Source: Latrodectus hesperus
Taxonomy: Eukaryota; Arthropoda; Arachnida; Araneae; Theridiidae
Length of the DNA: 64,000 nt
NCBI GenBank assembly: GCA_037975125.1
Contig: JAJQOW010000014.1
Coordinates: 558,001 to 622,000, forward strand
Direction: 5' to 3'
Shown here one piece after another: positions 33,546 through 47,400 of this stretch. The first letter of the stretch is position 1. Each line of letters begins with the position of its first letter. The notes beneath the pieces were generated by a model that saw nothing but the letters and a program-made list of their open reading frames with translations, had not been told where the DNA came from and searched no databases. A program made the position numbers and the translations under genes.

Positions 33546-36500
33546 GGAAAAAATGGCTGACCTGGTATATTCTGTATAATGTGTAATCAAAATAAGTTTT
33601 ATAAAGACTGAGAAAATGTTAACTATTGTTATTACTACATGTATTAATTTCATTTTGCTTGTAAAATGTATTTAAAAGTTTGAAGTAATATTCTATGTTT
33701 AATGTAAGAATGTGGTAACTTAAAAAAATGACATGAAAATTCCAATCAATATTTTCAGTTAAAATCTCTTATTAAAGTTTTTGGTTCTTAAAGTTGGTTT
33801 TAAAATAATGAAAGGTAATTATTATTATTATTCTTAAATTAATATTACTTGGTAATTAATTTTAAGCTTAAGAAATTTTAATAATGTTTTTAAATCTATT
33901 TTGAAATAACGTTTTGTTTGTTTTTACAGCTAAAACCAAAATTTTCTGAATTTTTAATTTGAATTTGATTGCTCAAAAAATAAATATCCAGCATTTATAA
34001 TTCACTTGACCACAACTAGTTAATACATATATATTTTTGAGAAAACACATATAACACATATAAACGTATATATGTGTGTATTTTTCCTTTCAGATAAAAT
34101 GATTACAATTTGAAATGCTTTATGAAATTCATCGAGAAAAAATATTTAAACTTATGAAGAAAATGTTTAAAACAAAATAACATTTTGTGATGAAAAATAG
34201 ATAATCTATTGTTCTATTCTATAACAGAATTTATGTCTCTAAGTATCCAAAAGAGGCTGCTTTCAATGAAACATTGGTAGTATAAAACCTGTATTTTTTG
34301 CATATTTAAGGATGAATTTTAAAATATTTATGAAAGTACAAAACTTTTATATCAACATTATTTTCTAACAATGCCACAATGATTTAAGAACACCAAAATT
34401 TACAATTCCTTACATAATTTGTATATCTGCATTTTTAATGGTAGAACGTGAAACATGCTGTTCATACATTTCCAAGTTTTTTATTGCATGTGAATAAGAT
34501 ATTTTAAATTATTTTAATGCCAAAAACATTTTTAGTTAAAATTTTTCAGAGAAAAAAATTTTTTATATAAAAATGGAAGAAAAATCTCATTGTTATTTTG
34601 ATATTTGTTTAATGATTGCATGATCCAAAAAAGAAAGTAATTAAAATCTATATTTTACAAAATATGCAGTATTGCTTTTGTCTTTTATTATATTGTAGTT
34701 TTCTACCTTGTATTTTTAAAAAACATTTTACTTGCAATGTATTTGAATATTAGTATATGTGATACAAAAGCATAGTTTCAAAATTTTTTTGTTGTAATTT
34801 GTAAAATAAATTATTCATTTAGTTTCAATTATAGTTGATTGGTTCAAAATGCTTTAACATTAAAAAAAAATTTATGTATGCATGTATATATTTTTATTTA
34901 ATGTTTAAAAATCCATTTTGTAAATTATGATAGGGGCTATATCTATTTCATAACAAAGAAAAAATCCAAAATTATTTTGTATTTATTTCATTGTGTATCA
35001 ATAATTTATCATTTTTGCCACATTCTTATAAAAATTTTCAAAAACTACTAGATAATCATTAATTTACTAACTTAAATTACTACGTTTTAATTATTTAATT
35101 AATGATACCATTTTTTTTAACAAATTACACTTGCTTTAAATTACAATAAAAAAAAGTTCTATTAATTTAATATATATGATTAAATTCTCTTTGATACAGA
35201 TAGATTTGGAATTTGATATTCAGAGGCTGACTGTTTTCTTAGTAAATATCCTGTATTCTATATGCTCCTAGAATATTATCGTATGTTCAAAAACTTGTCT
35301 TGTAATTTGGAATAAATATATGAGAATTCATGATGATAGTATTTTTTAGGCTGAATATAATTCCAATACAGAATATAATTACGTAGATATCTGATTTCTT
35401 GCAGCTTTATTTTTTAATAAATAAGGCTTTATCTTTTTTGAAGTATTATTCTTATGAAATTTTTTGGTATTAAAGTTTATATAGACACTATAATGAGAAT
35501 ACAAATATTATAGAAATTTTAGCTATTATGTTTTTTTAATTAGGTGAAGAGATCTGTAGAAGAAGAACAACGCTCAAAAGTAGTCAACTACTCTTGATTT
35601 GCTGTGGTCAAAAGCAAGACCTGAATATGAAATCTTTTTATGTGTGGATAGTGGATTTATTGATGTTGTATATGCAAGATTAAAAAGCGTTCAATATTTT
35701 ATATAAATGTCGTCATGTGTTTAATGTGTTAAGTACGTTATGTTAAACTTAAAACATATGTTAAACTTACTGTATTTTATGCTCTCATGGATTATATGAT
35801 TTATAAATTAAAAAATGGTTCAGTTGGGACTTTAATTTAAACTACATATTCTTACTATAATCGATCAATATTTAAATTTTGCAAAATACAAGCATTAAAA
35901 TGCATATTTTCTTTTTTATTCTTATTTTAATAGTATTCTTAGTTTGTATTATTAAACTGACAATAAAACTGTCAAGCTCCAGTATTAATTTGACGTCATA
36001 AACATAAGAATTTCTGTATACATATTTTTATTTAATTTTTTTCTCTATTAAAAATTAAATAAATGTTTTTTGTATAATCTTGCATTTTTTTTTAAATTTC
36101 ATTCTTAGTTTCATTGAAGTTATTTTCAGTTTAATTTAAAAACTTGGAAAATATATCATAAAACAAGATTTATTTGCAAAAATATAAGTCAGTTTTGTTC
36201 AACAGAATAATCTAAATATTTGTCTTTATCCTTCTGTAACTTCAAAAATGCATATTATCAATATTCAAAAATAAATATTTAGCTATACTATAAATGAATT
36301 ATTTTTTCAAAAGAACTTAAATTATATTTACTTATATAAAATATTTATGTATTTTTTAAATTGTGTACAATTTGTTGTATTAATAGTGTATATAAATTAA
36401 TTTTGTACTTAATGGGCCCATAGTAAACTAAACTGAAAAATAAGTAGTGTGACGATTTTTTCTTGAGAGTGCTACACTCACACGTAAAACTAAATCGATA

Positions 36501-36650
36501 TAAATAATGTAATAAATGGCTGAACAATTTGCTTGATAATGTATGTAATTTAAAAACCACTATAATTATCCAAATCAATTAAAATGTCATATCCAATTGT
36601 ACTGTTATATTATTGAATAAAGAAATCATATATCTTTATATTGTAATTGT

Positions 36651-36680
36651 AAAATAAATAAATAAATAAATAAATAAATC
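36651..36680. repeat. (AAAT)n microsatellite
   Basis: Seven near-perfect tetranucleotide units inside the TIR element. Confidence 0.9.
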
Positions 36681-36957
36681 CTTAAAATAAAGAATTCAAA
36701 ACCTAATTTCTGCACTAAAATTGTCAATATAAAAAAATCAGCAATACTTCTATAAAAGATTGGAATTCACTCTTTTTTCTATCTAATTTACCCCTTTAAG
36801 CGATTTGTTGTTTCTCTCCTTAAAAGGAGTGGTTTACCCGCATCTTTCAAAAGAGTGAATTTCAATCTTAAAGATTGATTGAGTTTTGTGAAAATGAAAG
36901 AGTGAAATTTCACTCCTTCTGAGTGAAATCCACTCGATTTTTTTAAGAGTGTACATG

Positions 36958-38942
36958 AGTTGATATTGCCCGATAGGTAAAATCCTCCCTCATGAAGGAT
37001 AACGATATTTACCAATTAAAATTTTGTAAATTTCAGAAATGTCGGCTTCTTTCGTAGGAAAAATAAAGTTACGTCCCACCAAACGTTAGCAATAAGAAGG
37101 TAACAGATTAGTTTTTCATAAATTGTTTAAAAAGTATTGTTACAGCCCTCTATTCATGGGAATTTAGATATTACGTATTATCACGTCCACCTTTTTTGCC
37201 ATACAAATACATTGTCTAATTTCGCAAATTTTAATAACTTTTTTCTAAAATGTGAAGGAAAAGCAGAATAGTTTACTTGTAATAAATCTTCATTGTATTA
37301 AGAAGATAAAAACTATTTGTAATTGATATGGAGCCGAATCGAATTATTAAACGACATAATATTTTTCGGATATACGATCTACAGGATAATACGTAAGTAC
37401 CGGAATCAATACACAATTCCGAAGGCAAAGCTCATCTCTCACATGCGTTGCGACTCTGAAACCGAATGTAAGTTCATTATGATAAAAAATATTTACTGAA
37501 CTGCTACAAGTTATTAAAGAATTCCTCAATTAATGGTCCATTTTTAGAAATGATTAAGTTTGAAATTCTAATCATTTAAAAAATTGCTATGCAGATATTA
37601 ATAAAAATGTCAAGGTCATATATATATTCTATTTAATGGAGACAGTCATACGCATATTTGCCAACAAAAATAAGTAAAATTGTCATTTGTAACGTATTTA
37701 AAAATTAACAGCTTCCTCCAATATTAATGGAGGTATTAGCTTCTACTAACGGCAACAATTTGACAGGAAAGCAATTAAACTTAATCATATTTCAAGAGCA
37801 AGTTTAAATACTTTTCAGTTAATATTGTTTAATTTGCAATGTCTGCGGTTTGGCTTACATTAAAAAGGTATTTTTTCAATGAAAAAAATTTTAAGCGTGT
37901 GAACAGAAAGTATAATGCTGTATATTTTTTTTTGAAATTTAAATGTGAAGAACAAATTTATTAAATTAAATCCATCGCCAGAAACAGAATTAAGTCATAA
38001 TGTTGTTCCTTACAGAAAAACTTACTACACAGACTGTTACTGCACAATCTTACTAAGACCATACGTTAGTGATTTCGTTTCCATGTTATCGTCAGTCCGT
38101 AAATAATATTATTCGACACGCAAATTCCCTAATGAAAATGTGAATTTGATCTTATACAAAAAATTTAGTGACTTATAATACTAAGTATAAAAGAAAAAAT
38201 TTATTACAAATCTTATATATAACAAATTCAACATACATCTTCTTACTTTATTATAATATTTGCAACGAATTCGGAACCAATTTCGAACAAACAATTATTA
38301 ACAAATTGTCGATATCATTTATTTATGATACCAAAAGTATAAGTCAAATTGGCGTGATTTCAAAATGTTGGTGATTGTGACATTATAGTCGGTATAATTT
38401 GCTTATTTCATTATTTTTTAAGTTTTTAAACTGAAAAGATTTTTTAATGAACAGTGAAAATAATACAAGTTTTAAACTATTTTAACAATAATTTTACTTT
38501 AGATTCATTAAACCCTATATTTATATATTAAACCATATATTATTTTGCAAAATGACTTTTACTTGATTAAAGTAAAATTAATTTTATTTGATTAAAGTAA
38601 AATTTTACAATTTAAAACAAACCAAATAATTATTCATAAAAAAATATGATAAATTTCATAATATTCATTTTAAGTAGATAATAATTTCAATCATTCTTAA
38701 AAAAGTTATTGTAAAAGAAAACGTGATTAAAATTAATCTAAATAAAATGTATAAATGTTATTAAATTAAAAAAAAATACTTTCAATCGTTTTTGCCGAAT
38801 GAAACTACCATGTAGTGGTTGTTTTTCTTTTTATTTGATTTCGTCATATTTCTATTATATTTATCTTTTCTTATTTTTTCTGCCCTTTTTTTTATTAGAA
38901 TCGTGCATGTATAGAGGTAAATGATATAACTGAAGGAACTCA
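36958..38942. other. No gene seen
   Basis: Ordinary AT-rich sequence between the TIR element and the (AT)n array; the short open frames have no exon features. Confidence 0.5.

Positions 38943-38943
<1 letters not shown>

Positions 38944-39033
<90 letters not shown>
38944..39033. repeat. (AT)n microsatellite, 90 bp
   Basis: Uninterrupted AT run. The poly Tyr-Ile frame over it is not a gene. Confidence 0.97.
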
Positions 39034-39035
<2 letters not shown>

Positions 39036-39920
39036 ACACACGAAATTAGACTCTTAATCGAATATACAACACAAAGATGAATTAAATCACCTTTTATTGA
39101 TTTAAAGAATTTAAAATCAGCTTTTTCTCTGTCGTTTCCAGGATTTCGAATAGTATTGAAACCGATTAATTACCTGTCTTCACTAAAGGCTCCTTTTATA
39201 TTGCTATAAGTTAGCGAACAGGTAAGCCAGTCTCATCTAGAATTAATAAATACAATTTTATCAACAAATTTTCGTTTCTTCGACATTCATGGCACTGTTT
39301 TGTTCTCCAAACTTTATTCAGCGGATAAGAACACTAATCTTGATCAAGAGTAGAACAAAATTAATCTTCTATAGCTGTCGTTTCCTGGATTTAGCTTTTT
39401 TTCGTCGATCAATTTGCGATTAATTATGATTATTATATCATTTGTTTACCGTCACATGGATATGATGAATTATAAGTGAACATGAAATGACATTTGGGAA
39501 ATTAGTAAGCCTAATTGAAGGCAAGTCAATAAAATAAATTTGAAGAAAACTCAATTCTACTTTGAAGATGATACCAATGGATGTATAACATACAGCTAAT
39601 GTAAAAGAAAATCTTAAAAAATAAAACTTACGATTTACGGCAGCATAATTTTTTTTCTTTCAAAAGATACGTTATAATAAAACTCTACTTTAAAATAAAT
39701 TTTGACATTTATGAAAAGAATACACCCTGAAAAACGGATTAAAGCAGAGGGCAGCGGAATAAGCGTTTTAATAAACAAACTATGTTGCCTCGACAACTAT
39801 GACAACGTTAACGATTTGTTCGCATTAAATGGATGAAATGAAAGACAACACTTTAGTCACAGCTATGCAGCATTATAACATTAGGAGAGAGTAAAAAAAA
39901 CTTTTGATTATATTTTGTAC

Positions 39921-40020
39921 TAAATCGTTCTCGTGAAAACCGACTAGGAAGACTTGAAAGGATCGCAGTACAATTAAGGGAGCTGAATCAGTCACGGAAT
40001 GAAATCCAGGCACTGTAAAT
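39921..40020 (+). pseudogene. Possible Helitron-like N-terminal fragment
   Basis: Plus frame NRSRENRLGRLERIAVQLRE, then LNQSRNEIQAL and stop. The pattern RENRL.R.R..AVQLREL..QSR resembles the repeated Arg/Glu motif upstream of the Rep domain in arthropod Helitron proteins. About 33 codons only; weak. Confidence 0.3.
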
Positions 40021-40632
40021 GTCAAAAACGATTTTAAGATTCAGGAGAATTTCGCAATACATTTAATGTGTTATTTCCACATTACGAAGAAAAAATTTCC
40101 TAATGAAACGTAAAAAGGATTAGCGGAACTGACAATTTTTAACAATTGAGTTATTACAATATTATTAGTATCATAACAAAAATTAATACATTTTTGAAAT
40201 GAAGTTCTATAGTTTTTATTCACACATATAAATTAAATGAGTTTATTTTGGACATATATATAAAATTAGAATTTACTTCATTTTATTTTAAATTATTCTG
40301 AACAATTAAGACAGGTGTATAACCTTAATATTTTACAAAACACATTTGCAATGTTTCTAGATTTATGATCAAAATGCAATATTTTATATAAAATCGGTTC
40401 CAATCAATATTCATATACAAAAATACAAGCAGTTAAGTACATAACAGAATCATTATGTAACAAACTGGTAATTTTAAGTAGAAATAATAATATTTCCAGA
40501 CGATTTTATAATCTGATTTTCTTTAAAACAACTGTTAGTTCATGACTTATTTTTAAATAGAAATAGCACAATTTTATAGGAAATTTCAATTTTAACTGCT
40601 TTTTCAAGTATACATTATGATTGAGAGGCACT

Positions 40633-40690
40633 TCTTGCTTATTTGCCACTCAGCTATCATTTCTACACAAGAGGGAAAATTTGATTGAGA
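40633..40690 (-). mobile_element. SINE family A, tail fragment
   Basis: Only the tail-proximal part (ttgccactcagctatcattt, cacaagaggga...gagaccta). Next to it a 46-codon minus frame (40899-40759) with protein-like composition has no recognised product. Confidence 0.5.
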
Positions 40691-41296
40691 CCTAAGGGAT
40701 ATCTTTCTTGCCAATTGCAACACTAACATCAAAATACCCCATTTTAAGATAATGTAATTTAAGCTGGCATTACCTTTTTCATTTTAACAGAAGAAAGTGG
40801 AGGCCTTGCAACACTTACGAATATTAAACACCTTCTTAGTAAAGCGATCTTTGAATGGTCAATTATTAATTCCTTCAACATTAGGCTTTTGCTGTCCATA
40901 GCCACGAGAAAACAATCACAATAAAGAATTATTACTTACTGCTTCTGAAATATTGCTAGCAGCCAGTAATGCTTAAGTTGGGTACTTGGAAGGAAATTGC
41001 AATCCAGTCACTAAGAAACTTTTAGATACAATTAATGAATTGTGAAAAGATATCTGAAAAACGTAATCAATATATCATAATTTTTTAAGAATGAAAAATA
41101 TCTGTTGTCACCAGGATTTAAAGTAAATGAGAACGTATTTTTCTTTATAAAATGATTTATAAATTTTAATTCCACATTCGTTAGTATTTAAGAAGAGTAT
41201 AACCAAAAAAACTATCAATACATTAGTACGTTATTAATGGTTTCACAACTATTCGGAGATAGCGTTGCTCGTTTATTGGATGCAAAAATATAAAAA

Positions 41297-41300
<4 letters not shown>

Positions 41301-41362
<62 letters not shown>

Positions 41363-41377
41363 ATATATATATATATA
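41301..41377. repeat. (AT)n microsatellite
   Basis: AT run with one GTGT interruption. Confidence 0.95.
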
Positions 41378-41957
41378 GCTATTTCATACTACGGAGATAA
41401 CAGAATAAATATACCTATGACGATAAAAAAATGTTTATAAGGGTAATAAAAATGAACTATTAACAATAGAGAATACAAAAGAGAAAAATTAAAAGATATA
41501 TCCATAACACATTTCCATTAACGTAAATTCCATACCTATCCATCTTTTGGGTAGCGACTAAAATGATATATTCATTGTAACTTAAATCTCGATATTCTAC
41601 AACTATAAAGACACAATAACACTAGTCAACATAATGTTTTTTCCATGAGAAAGCTAAATAGTGATTCGAATGTAATTTTGTACACTGAATTCAAATATGT
41701 AATAAGATTTTGATCTTGCACAGTTTTTCTGTGAATGTCATTTGTATTTTTCTTTGATGCCAAGTAGACTGATTATTCATTTCAAAAGCTGATAGGTATT
41801 GTTTTTCGTTTTAGTAAGCGAATGTCAGTAGTCAGTATTAAAATATTAATGAGCCTGGCAACACGTATGTGGTGGTACCTGTTTTATTGTTGCTCTGGTT
41901 TTGCAATGTTTTTTATTTAAGTTTTATAAACTTTTTACTATACCAAGAAAATGTTTA

Positions 41958-43710
41958 AATCAATCAAACAACTTCTGCTACATCAATGGAGAACTGACAC
42001 TAAAGTCTCAAAGACGAAATTTCACACCACTAATGAAAAATGTTATGATTGCACTTCGGTTGTAAAGCTGTTGATTTTGATAAAGACTATGCCCAAGATA
42101 TATGCTGTATACAATGTATTAGACTTCTGACAGGATGGAGAAATGGTACTCATCATATGCAGCTTTCAGTTCCTATGATTTGGAAGGGATAGAAATGCCA
42201 TTCAACTGATTGTTACTTTAGCATAACAAACATTAGAGGAATAACGTCCAAAACAAAATATACAGAAAAAGATCCCAATTTGTCATCTGCAAAGAGACCC
42301 GTGTCTCATAGTGAAGAGTAAGTATTCTGTACCAATGTGTCCAGATTTTAAGATCATGAGTGGTAACTCTGACTTCTAACAAGCTTACATTGAAGACGAA
42401 AGAAACGGGAGAAATGACCCAACCTTTGAAGCAGGTAGTTCATCAGAGCTTCATTTTTTTTTTATACTCAACAAGATCTTAAAGACCTTACACATGATTT
42501 AATTTTCTAAACAATCGATAGAGCTGTTAAACTCCATGCTCAAAGGTTGGAATTTACTTAAAGAAGATGTATAGATATGCGTTTATCGTAATATATAGAC
42601 AAAGTGATTTAAAGACTACTTCTCTAAAGAAGACAATGTAGTTTTTGTAATAATGTTTTCTTAGTATTGGAGGCTTTTTAGGGTCTTGACAGACAGACAG
42701 ACAGACAACGAGAGATGGAAGCCCTGCTCTATACCAATAGGTTATCAGGTATGCTACCACCTCAATCTGGAGAAACAGACACCGTCCACAGTGGCGATGT
42801 TCACGCACACACCAAAAGTTAGCTTTAAAGCTATATTACTGCATAATGGAAATGAATTGCCTCCAACAACTGTCGCGTATGCAAATGATATGAAAGAAAC
42901 ATATGAAAATATGAAATTGTAGTTAGGAAAAATTCAGTACACTAAACATAATGGAATGTATTTCATGAGTTAAAGTTAATAGCTTCATTGTTGGATTTGC
43001 AATATGGATATACAAAATTCTGCTGTTTTTCGTGTAAATGGGACAGCAGGAATACATAAAAAAACAGTGGCCTAAACTTGAATCTTTTATTCCAGAACTT
43101 AAAAATGTATCAAATACTTCTTTAGTGTTCGCGAAAAGGTGTTTTTACCACCTCTGCATATAAGACTGAGGCGGATGAAGAATTTTGTAAAAATATGGAC
43201 AAAAGTTCTTCCGTCTTTATGTATCTGAAATCTATATTTCCTAAATAAGGGATGCAAACTGAAGGGAGGAATATTTATGCGACCGCAAATAAGATCATTA
43301 TAATATCGCATGGTGAACATTTTGAGGAACTGTTGAATTCAGCAGAAAACACTGCATGGAAATCGTTCAAAAATATTGTTGATTTCTTGGCAATAATAAA
43401 GAAGAAAATTATAAGGAAATAATGAGTGATCTTCTTGGTTCATACAAAGAAATGGGCTGTAATATGTCTTTAAAAACAAATTTTTTGGGTAATTATTTAG
43501 AGTTTCCTTGAAATCTTCAGGTTGTATCTGATAAGCATAATGAGCGTTTTCATCAGCAAATCTCTACCATAGAAAAGAGGTATCAAGGCTAGTAGAGTCC
43601 CAATATGCTGGCCTAGTACTGCTGTACTAAGAGGGACTTCCCTAATACAAAATATTCTGCTTTTTAGGTAAGTCAGAAATAGGTGAATTTTTATCATTAA
43701 GTGTTTCCTA
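41958..43710 (+). pseudogene. Degraded copy of a multi-copy arthropod protein of unknown function
   Basis: Landmarks, in family order but in changing frames: NNFCYINGELTLKSQRRNFT (41.97 kb), GCKAVDFDKDYAQDICC (about 42.05), DCYFSITNIRG (42.2), DPTFEAGSSSE (42.42), LLHNGNELP (42.84), LPPLHIRL (43.15), CNMSLKTNFLG (43.45), DKHNERFHQQISTIEKRYQG (43530-43590). The family, unnamed as far as I know, is present in many copies in spiders and insects and is probably transposon-derived. Many stops and frameshifts; about 125 bp of unrelated sequence starting with a CAGA repeat is inserted at 42687. No introns seen. Confidence 0.8.
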
Positions 43711-44373
43711 AGTCATTCTTTTAGAAATTGAAAAATGTGTCACAAAAAAAAAATTCTTGCCTGATCGAAAAAAATCTGAGTACATATAAGAACTCAACGA
43801 GAAAAAGTTATCCGTTTATTTAGTCTTTCTAAAAGAAAAACAGTTATTTTGTAGACCTGTGTAATAGATCCAATTTGCTCACTAGACACGTGTTGTCTTA
43901 TAAAGGCGCTTTCTACCATATGACATCGTTTTTTGGTTGCATACCTTCATTATATGTATATGCCCGCCTGTACCAATTTTTCTGGCATTTGAATGTTTCA
44001 AGAGTATTTCACATGAAGATAATAAAAGAAAAAGTACATTATTTATGGAAGCCTGTCCTAAACTGAGAAAAAATTTAATTTTTATGATTTAATTTTTATA
44101 GAAAAATTTTCATAGAAACTCTGGAAAAGTAAAATGACATAGAGAAACCGCTTATGCAACTTTGATAGCCACATAATGAGCGTTTTTGAAAGAGCTAGAT
44201 GGATTAACAAAGAAAAATGAAGCTATATTTTTATTTAATGTAGTTGAATTAATATTAGTTTGTGTAAATATATGTAAGATTGACGCCTGCAGAAAAAAAA
44301 GAAAGTTAAACTTTATGATAAGTATAAATATTGTTTGGAAAAATACAATATTATTGCAATAAACTTATGCAAT

Positions 44374-44378
<5 letters not shown>

Positions 44379-44464
<86 letters not shown>
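44379..44464. repeat. (AT)n microsatellite
   Basis: Uninterrupted AT run of 86 bp. Confidence 0.97.
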
Positions 44465-44468
<4 letters not shown>

Positions 44469-47400
44469 CTTTGAAAGAAGAGTTGGATAGATTATGAAGG
44501 AAAAAGTATGCAAATGAAGTAGAACATGAATAAAACAAAACTAAATAGCAAATAATAGAATATATTTTGACCCAATCAAAATTTTTTATTTGATGACTTA
44601 TAAAAGTATAGGGAAATGAGTTTCGCTAAAAGGGCGAAGATATTTCGGTCGTTTTATGTGAGTTTAGGAGCTGCAGATTGAAAATAAAAGCAATTCTTTA
44701 AAAAAATGTAGCTCATAACATTTGTTCATTTAACATTTGTTTTCAGAATTAATCTTCTGAAGAATTCATAATAAACGAAATGCATATTCCTTTCTTCCTA
44801 ACAAAACTAGCATAGTTTTTAGAAGAGATGATTTTATTGAGCGTTGAGAAAGGTCATATGGTGTCATTATCCTAATTTGGCTTACTGATCTAGATTGAAT
44901 TCTAAGTGAAGGGAAAAAAAAGAGGGGTATTAGAATAAAAACAAATTTAATCATTTAAACTCAAAGTGTAACAGCGAAATTCTTTCTTTAGGAATTAAAA
45001 CTTCATTTCCTCGTGTCTGAATGCCATAGGTGTGAGTCAATCCACTATATTGAAATGGCAGCCAGAATGTTGACCTTGTAGCCGTTAAAAATTGAATTTA
45101 TTACATGGAAACTATTTCTGAGAATACTTATTTTATATATTTGTGTCATCTTTTAAATAAATGTCAGGAAATTTATTCTGAATTTCATTCCAAAGCAAGT
45201 TCTTTGATTCAATTTACAAATACTCAGTACCCGAATATTTTAATTCATAAGTATTATAAAATTATTAATAATGATCACTTAATTCTTAAAATCTATAATA
45301 AAGAAACATTTTCTTTAATGAATATTACAAATAAAATTAATGATATGAATGCTGTAAATTGGATTCAGTGACTATTTCATGTTGCAAAACTAATAATTGA
45401 AATTCCAATAACTCAGAAAAAAGTTTTGTGAATATTTTTAATTGGCTCTACGATCACCTTTTGTATATAAAGAATCATTTTACCATGACTTACATTTGAA
45501 GTAAATTCCGAACAATCATAGAAATACATTTTAATTGTAGGAGTGGAAGCACGAACTCAGAGTCTAACATAGATTTTTCCAGCTCGCCATCAAGTATGTA
45601 TAAGAATGTATTCTAAATCAGAAACAAGTCACGATACGAATCAGTTATGGAATGGAAATAAACAATGAACGCAATCTCAAGAAAGATTGTCTGCCGAGTA
45701 ACTGAAAGTCGATAAAGCCGTTGAAGACTAATGAAAAGTGAAAACTTGCATAAAGGCGAGTCTTTTTTCCCTGCATTGCTGAGGATCTAGAGAAGTTATA
45801 TCAATGTGGCGACAAATGATTACCGTAATGAAAGGATTTCAAAGCAGTGCGTGCCAAGTCCCGAGAAAGTGGCACGAAATGCACAACACACGCGAAGGCA
45901 GTGACATTGGTCTAGAAAACGAATCGTTCGGAGAAAAAATTGGCACAAAGGAAGTTGAAGATTTTTTTTTTTAATTTACTTCTTATCATCTTAATAAGTT
46001 ACAAGGTTCAAATCAAAATTTGCCGGCTTTTCATCGCTTTGTTAAATATCTGATGCAAATAAATTTAGACAGTTAAAGACAACCAAAAATAGAAAACAAA
46101 TTCTTTGTATAAATGGAAAATGTATACAAATCAAAATTTTCGCCGAACACTTCTTTACCTTGTACCAGGGTCATAATTCAATGCAGAGATATATTATAAA
46201 GATCCTCTCATCAAAAGTTGGAGAGCATATAAAATTTTTTGGATCTTTTTCAATTTTCTTTTCCCCAGTTTTTCCTACAAGACATATCAAGGAAGTGATA
46301 TCACACAAGTTAATTGTTTTGGTTTTTCAACGGCTTTTTTCATTTTTTGTATAAGAAAGCTTATTTGACACTGAGACATACAAATTAAAGTGAATCTCGA
46401 AGCACTACAAATATGAATTTCGAAATTTCGATTCGAGATTAATATGCAATCCATGAATTGCTGATCTGAATGCTAACAGTTCAGTTTGACTGTAAGTTGT
46501 TATGAGTAAATATAGCTACATGAATTTAATAAATATTACAGCTAAATTTGTTTTATAAATTAACGATTAATAAATTTTAGAAAATAATAGGATCGAATAT
46601 AATTATTTTGTACTTCTGGAAACGTTGGTCTCAGAATAAATGTCAAAGTTACGGCGCCGATAAACAAGATATAACAACGCCGATACTATGCATATCATAC
46701 AAAAATTGATTAGTTTCCTCGAAATGGAATTTACCACAGACGAAGAATAGTCTTTAATATAATCATTATGTACATTTAAATTCAAATACTGAATTCACTA
46801 AATGAAATCGACGTAAAAAGTTTAAAAACATTACAATGTTAAATGTATGTAAATAGTATCACTTCAGTAAATTTTGTTTTTAAGTTTCCCTTTATTATCT
46901 TTGTAATGATAAAACGCTTTGAAGTAAACGGTAGAATCCAGATTAAATCATGTCACGATCTGCCCATTATTGACCCCTTTTTGCTATATATCTTTATTCC
47001 ATTTGATTTTAATTCAAATCTAAGGATTCATTTTATCAGAAAATCCGATCAGCTTCACTACCTCATATAATTATTGCCAGAAATATCACTAAAATGTATT
47101 TCACATGATACACTTATTTATTATTATTGTAAGAATACATAAGGGGTTGAATCCTCATTAACAATCTTTCTTAAAAAATTTTTTAATGAAAGTTCCTTTT
47201 AGATTACAAAATTCACTTTGATGCTTCGCTTCATTTATGATAAATGGAATGAACCATACTTATAAAATCATTATTTACGCCTAACATAAATAGCTATGCA
47301 TTTTTTCTTACATAATAGAATACCCGTTATTGGGCTCAAAACCTTAATAATTGATTGTTTGGTTTGATTGACAACCTATAATAGTTTATGAATAAACATT

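Larger units (their letters stand above)
32356..36957. mobile_element. 4.6-kb element with exact 24-bp terminal inverted repeats
   Basis: Left end TA+CACTCTTAAAAAAATCGAGT, right end its exact reverse complement, with TA outside each. The left subterminal region has an 8-bp hairpin (cgagtggt/accactcg); the right has repeated gagtgaaa/tttcactc. The interior is extremely AT-rich with no transposase recognised, but it contains exon-like pieces (listed). CACT-type ends recall CACTA/Chapaev elements while TA recalls Tc1/mariner; the superfamily is not settled. Confidence 0.75.

Noticed and set aside
38782..39039. Minus-strand open frame of repeated Tyr-Ile
   Set aside because: It is the (AT)n microsatellite read as protein; the same applies to frames at 7101-7322 and 44313-44513.
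45640..45960. GC-elevated stretch as a possible exon
   Set aside because: All frames contain stops or lack splice sites; nothing recognised.
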